Translations under genes and position numbers: made by a program
Assembly (NCBI GenBank): GCA_002307095.1
Contig: DBTO01000103.1
Location: forward strand, 738-16,222
Length of the DNA stretch: 15,485 nt
Origin: Sulfurospirillum sp. UBA1314
GTDB lineage: Bacteria; Campylobacterota; Campylobacteria; Campylobacterales; Sulfurospirillaceae
Direction of reading: 5' to 3'
Notes under the pieces: model-generated
Database searches by the model: none
Seen by the model: only the letters and a program-made list of their open reading frames with translations
What the model was told of the DNA's origin: nothing
Shown: one piece after another, positions 14,309 to 15,485 of the stretch
Numbering within the stretch: position 1 is the stretch's first letter
Layout of the letters: each line of letters begins with the position of its first letter

Positions 14309-14320
14309 TTTACATGTAAA
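14309..14320. repeat. Iterated palindrome TTTACATGTAAA, copy 8 (intergenic)
   Basis: The only non-coding copy, starting 2 nt after the stop of the coiled-coil gene and ending 22 nt before the glyQ GTG, just ahead of the glyQ ribosome site. Confidence 0.9.
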
Positions 14321-14342
14321 CAAATGAAGAAGGAAAGAAATA

Positions 14343-15200
14343 GTGCTTACATTTAGTCAAATGCTTTTAAACCTCCAAACTTTTTGGCAAGATCAAGGCT
14401 GTACGATTGTTCAACCTTACGATATGCCTGCAGGGGCTGGAACCTTTCATAATGCAACGTTTTTACGAAGCTTGAGTAGTAAACCGTGGGCAACGGCGTA
14501 TGTAGCTCCTAGCCGCAGACCAACCGATGGAAGGTACGGCGAAAATCCAAACCGTTTGGGAAGTTACTACCAGTTTCAAGTGCTCATCAAGCCAAGTCCT
14601 GATAACATTCAAGAGCTTTACCTTAAAAGCCTTGAGATGCTAGGATTGGACATCAAAAAACACGATATTCGTTTCGTCGAAGATAACTGGGAATCGCCAA
14701 CATTAGGTGCTTGGGGACTTGGTTGGGAAGTGTGGTTGGATGGTATGGAAGTAACGCAGTTTACCTATTTTCAACAAGTGGGTGGCATTGCATGTAATCC
14801 TATTTCGGTTGAAATTACGTATGGTGTTGAGCGTTTGGCGATGTACCTTCAAGAGAAAGAGTCTGTCTTTGATCTGGTGTGGAACGAAAACCAATTTGGC
14901 GTGACAACGTACGGTGATGTGCACAAACAGAGCGAATATGAATTTAGCAAATACAACTTTGAAATCGCCAATGTTTCCATGCTGTTTGATCAGTTTGAAA
15001 ACGCGCAAGTGGAGTGTAAACGCTGCCTTGAAGAGAATTTACCACTGCCTGCGTATGACTACTGTTTGATGGCGTCGCACACGTTTAATGTTCTTGATGC
15101 CCGTAAAGCCATTTCGGTTACGCAACGTCAAAACTATATCTTAAAGATTCGTGAACTTGCCAAGGGATGCGCGGTCAAGTACAAAGAAGTGGTCGGTTAA
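14343..15200 (+). CDS. glyQ: Glycine--tRNA ligase alpha subunit
   Basis: The alpha chain of the bacterial alpha2beta2 glycyl-tRNA synthetase, carrying the aminoacylation site. The 285 aa begin LTFSQMLLNLQTFWQDQGC and include QPYDMPAGAGTFHNATFLR, YVAPSRRPTDGRYGENPNR, YYQFQVLIKPSP, WEVWLDGMEVTQFTYFQQ and SVEITYGVERLAMYL, all hallmarks of GlyQ. The beta chain glyS is not in the window. GTG 14343 is preceded by AGGAAAG at 14331-14337. A copy of TTTACATGTAAA lies just upstream in the 36-bp gap, between the previous stop and this ribosome site. The downstream gene overlaps its stop. Confidence 0.98.
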   Translation: MLTFSQMLLNLQTFWQDQGCTIVQPYDMPAGAGTFHNATFLRSLSSKPWATAYVAPSRRPTDGRYGENPNRLGSYYQFQVLIKPSPDNIQELYLKSLEMLGLDIKKHDIRFVEDNWESPTLGAWGLGWEVWLDGMEVTQFTYFQQVGGIACNPISVEITYGVERLAMYLQEKESVFDLVWNENQFGVTTYGDVHKQSEYEFSKYNFEIANVSMLFDQFENAQVECKRCLEENLPLPAYDYCLMASHTFNVLDARKAISVTQRQNYILKIRELAKGCAVKYKEVVG

Positions 15201-15485
15201 TGAAATTAGGGGCACTTTACGATTATTTAGACACACTGAGCCCTTTTGCCACGCAAGCAAGTTGGGACAACAGTGGTCTTCTCATCGGAAGTCGTGAAGA
15301 TGAGGTGGAGCAAATCTACCTAAGCCTTGATGTAGACAGTGCGCTTTTGGAAGAGGTGCGCAAGCATTCGCTCATCATCACGCATCATCCATTGATTTTT
15401 AGCGGTCTAAAACAGCTTAATTTTGCGAAATATCCTTCCAATCTGATTCAAGTCATGGTGCAAAAAAAGATCAGTTTGATCGCGA
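15200..15485 (+). CDS. Nif3-like dinuclear metal centre protein (3' truncated by window)
   Basis: ATG 15200 overlaps the glyQ stop (TAATG). The 95 visible codons read MKLGALYDYLDTLSPFATQ, ASWDNSGLLIGS and, near residue 60, IITHHPLIFSGLK. The WDN-SGLLIG and THHP (His62, His63) motifs define the Nif3/YbgI/DUF34 family, where these histidines bind a dinuclear metal site. Some family members are annotated as GTP cyclohydrolase I type 2 homologues, but the true reaction is unsettled. From memory the same gene follows glyQ in Campylobacter. The frame is open to the last base. Confidence 0.88.
   Translation, partial: MKLGALYDYLDTLSPFATQASWDNSGLLIGSREDEVEQIYLSLDVDSALLEEVRKHSLIITHHPLIFSGLKQLNFAKYPSNLIQVMVQKKISLIA

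Overview
The window reads as a stretch of a Campylobacterota (epsilonproteobacterial) chromosome, most likely a Sulfurospirillum-like free-living genus. The evidence is moderate G+C, dense gene packing, T-rich promoters without a clear -35, a glutamine synthetase and a CheZ of the epsilon type, and gene order that from memory matches Campylobacter/Helicobacter (glnA next to cheZ, U32 protein, purE, a small coiled-coil protein, glyQ, a Nif3-like protein; and alaS-maf-pbpA). No phage, insertion sequence, CRISPR, tRNA or rRNA was seen.

Layout. (1) 1-1365: 3' part of a membrane-anchored GH17 glycosyl hydrolase/transglycosylase. (2) 1461-8772, + strand: a very tight run alaS, four-helix membrane protein, maf, bioF-like, orphan ABC ATPase, class A penicillin-binding protein, with gaps of 1-3 nt or overlapping start/stop codons, so probably one transcript. 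(3) 8773-8931: intergenic region with a block of small inverted repeats and the glnA terminator. (4) 8932-11213, - strand: glnA and, upstream of it, a PHP-type histidinol-phosphatase-like gene. (5) 11214-11304: divergent promoter region. (6) 11305-15485, + strand: cheZ, U32 family (TrhP-like), purE, coiled-coil hypothetical, glyQ, Nif3-like (cut by the window end), again a compact operon-like run.

The genes are core functions: tRNA charging (alaS, glyQ) and tRNA modification (U32), wall synthesis (PBP), nitrogen assimilation (glnA), purine synthesis (purE) and chemotaxis (cheZ). The most unusual feature is not a gene. The 12-bp perfect palindrome TTTACATGTAAA occurs seven times, plus one 11/12 copy, in 15.5 kb where about 0.001 is expected for a random 12-mer. 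Seven of the eight copies lie inside coding sequences, six of them in the frame that encodes Leu-His-Val. This looks like a highly iterated palindrome comparable in style to cyanobacterial HIP1; its function is unknown to me.

Smaller points: the glutamine synthetase has Phe where the adenylylated Tyr would be; CheZ carries CheY-binding-like peptides at both ends; and the ABC ATPase starts with TTG overlapping the bioF stop, with two palindrome copies in its first 21 codons.
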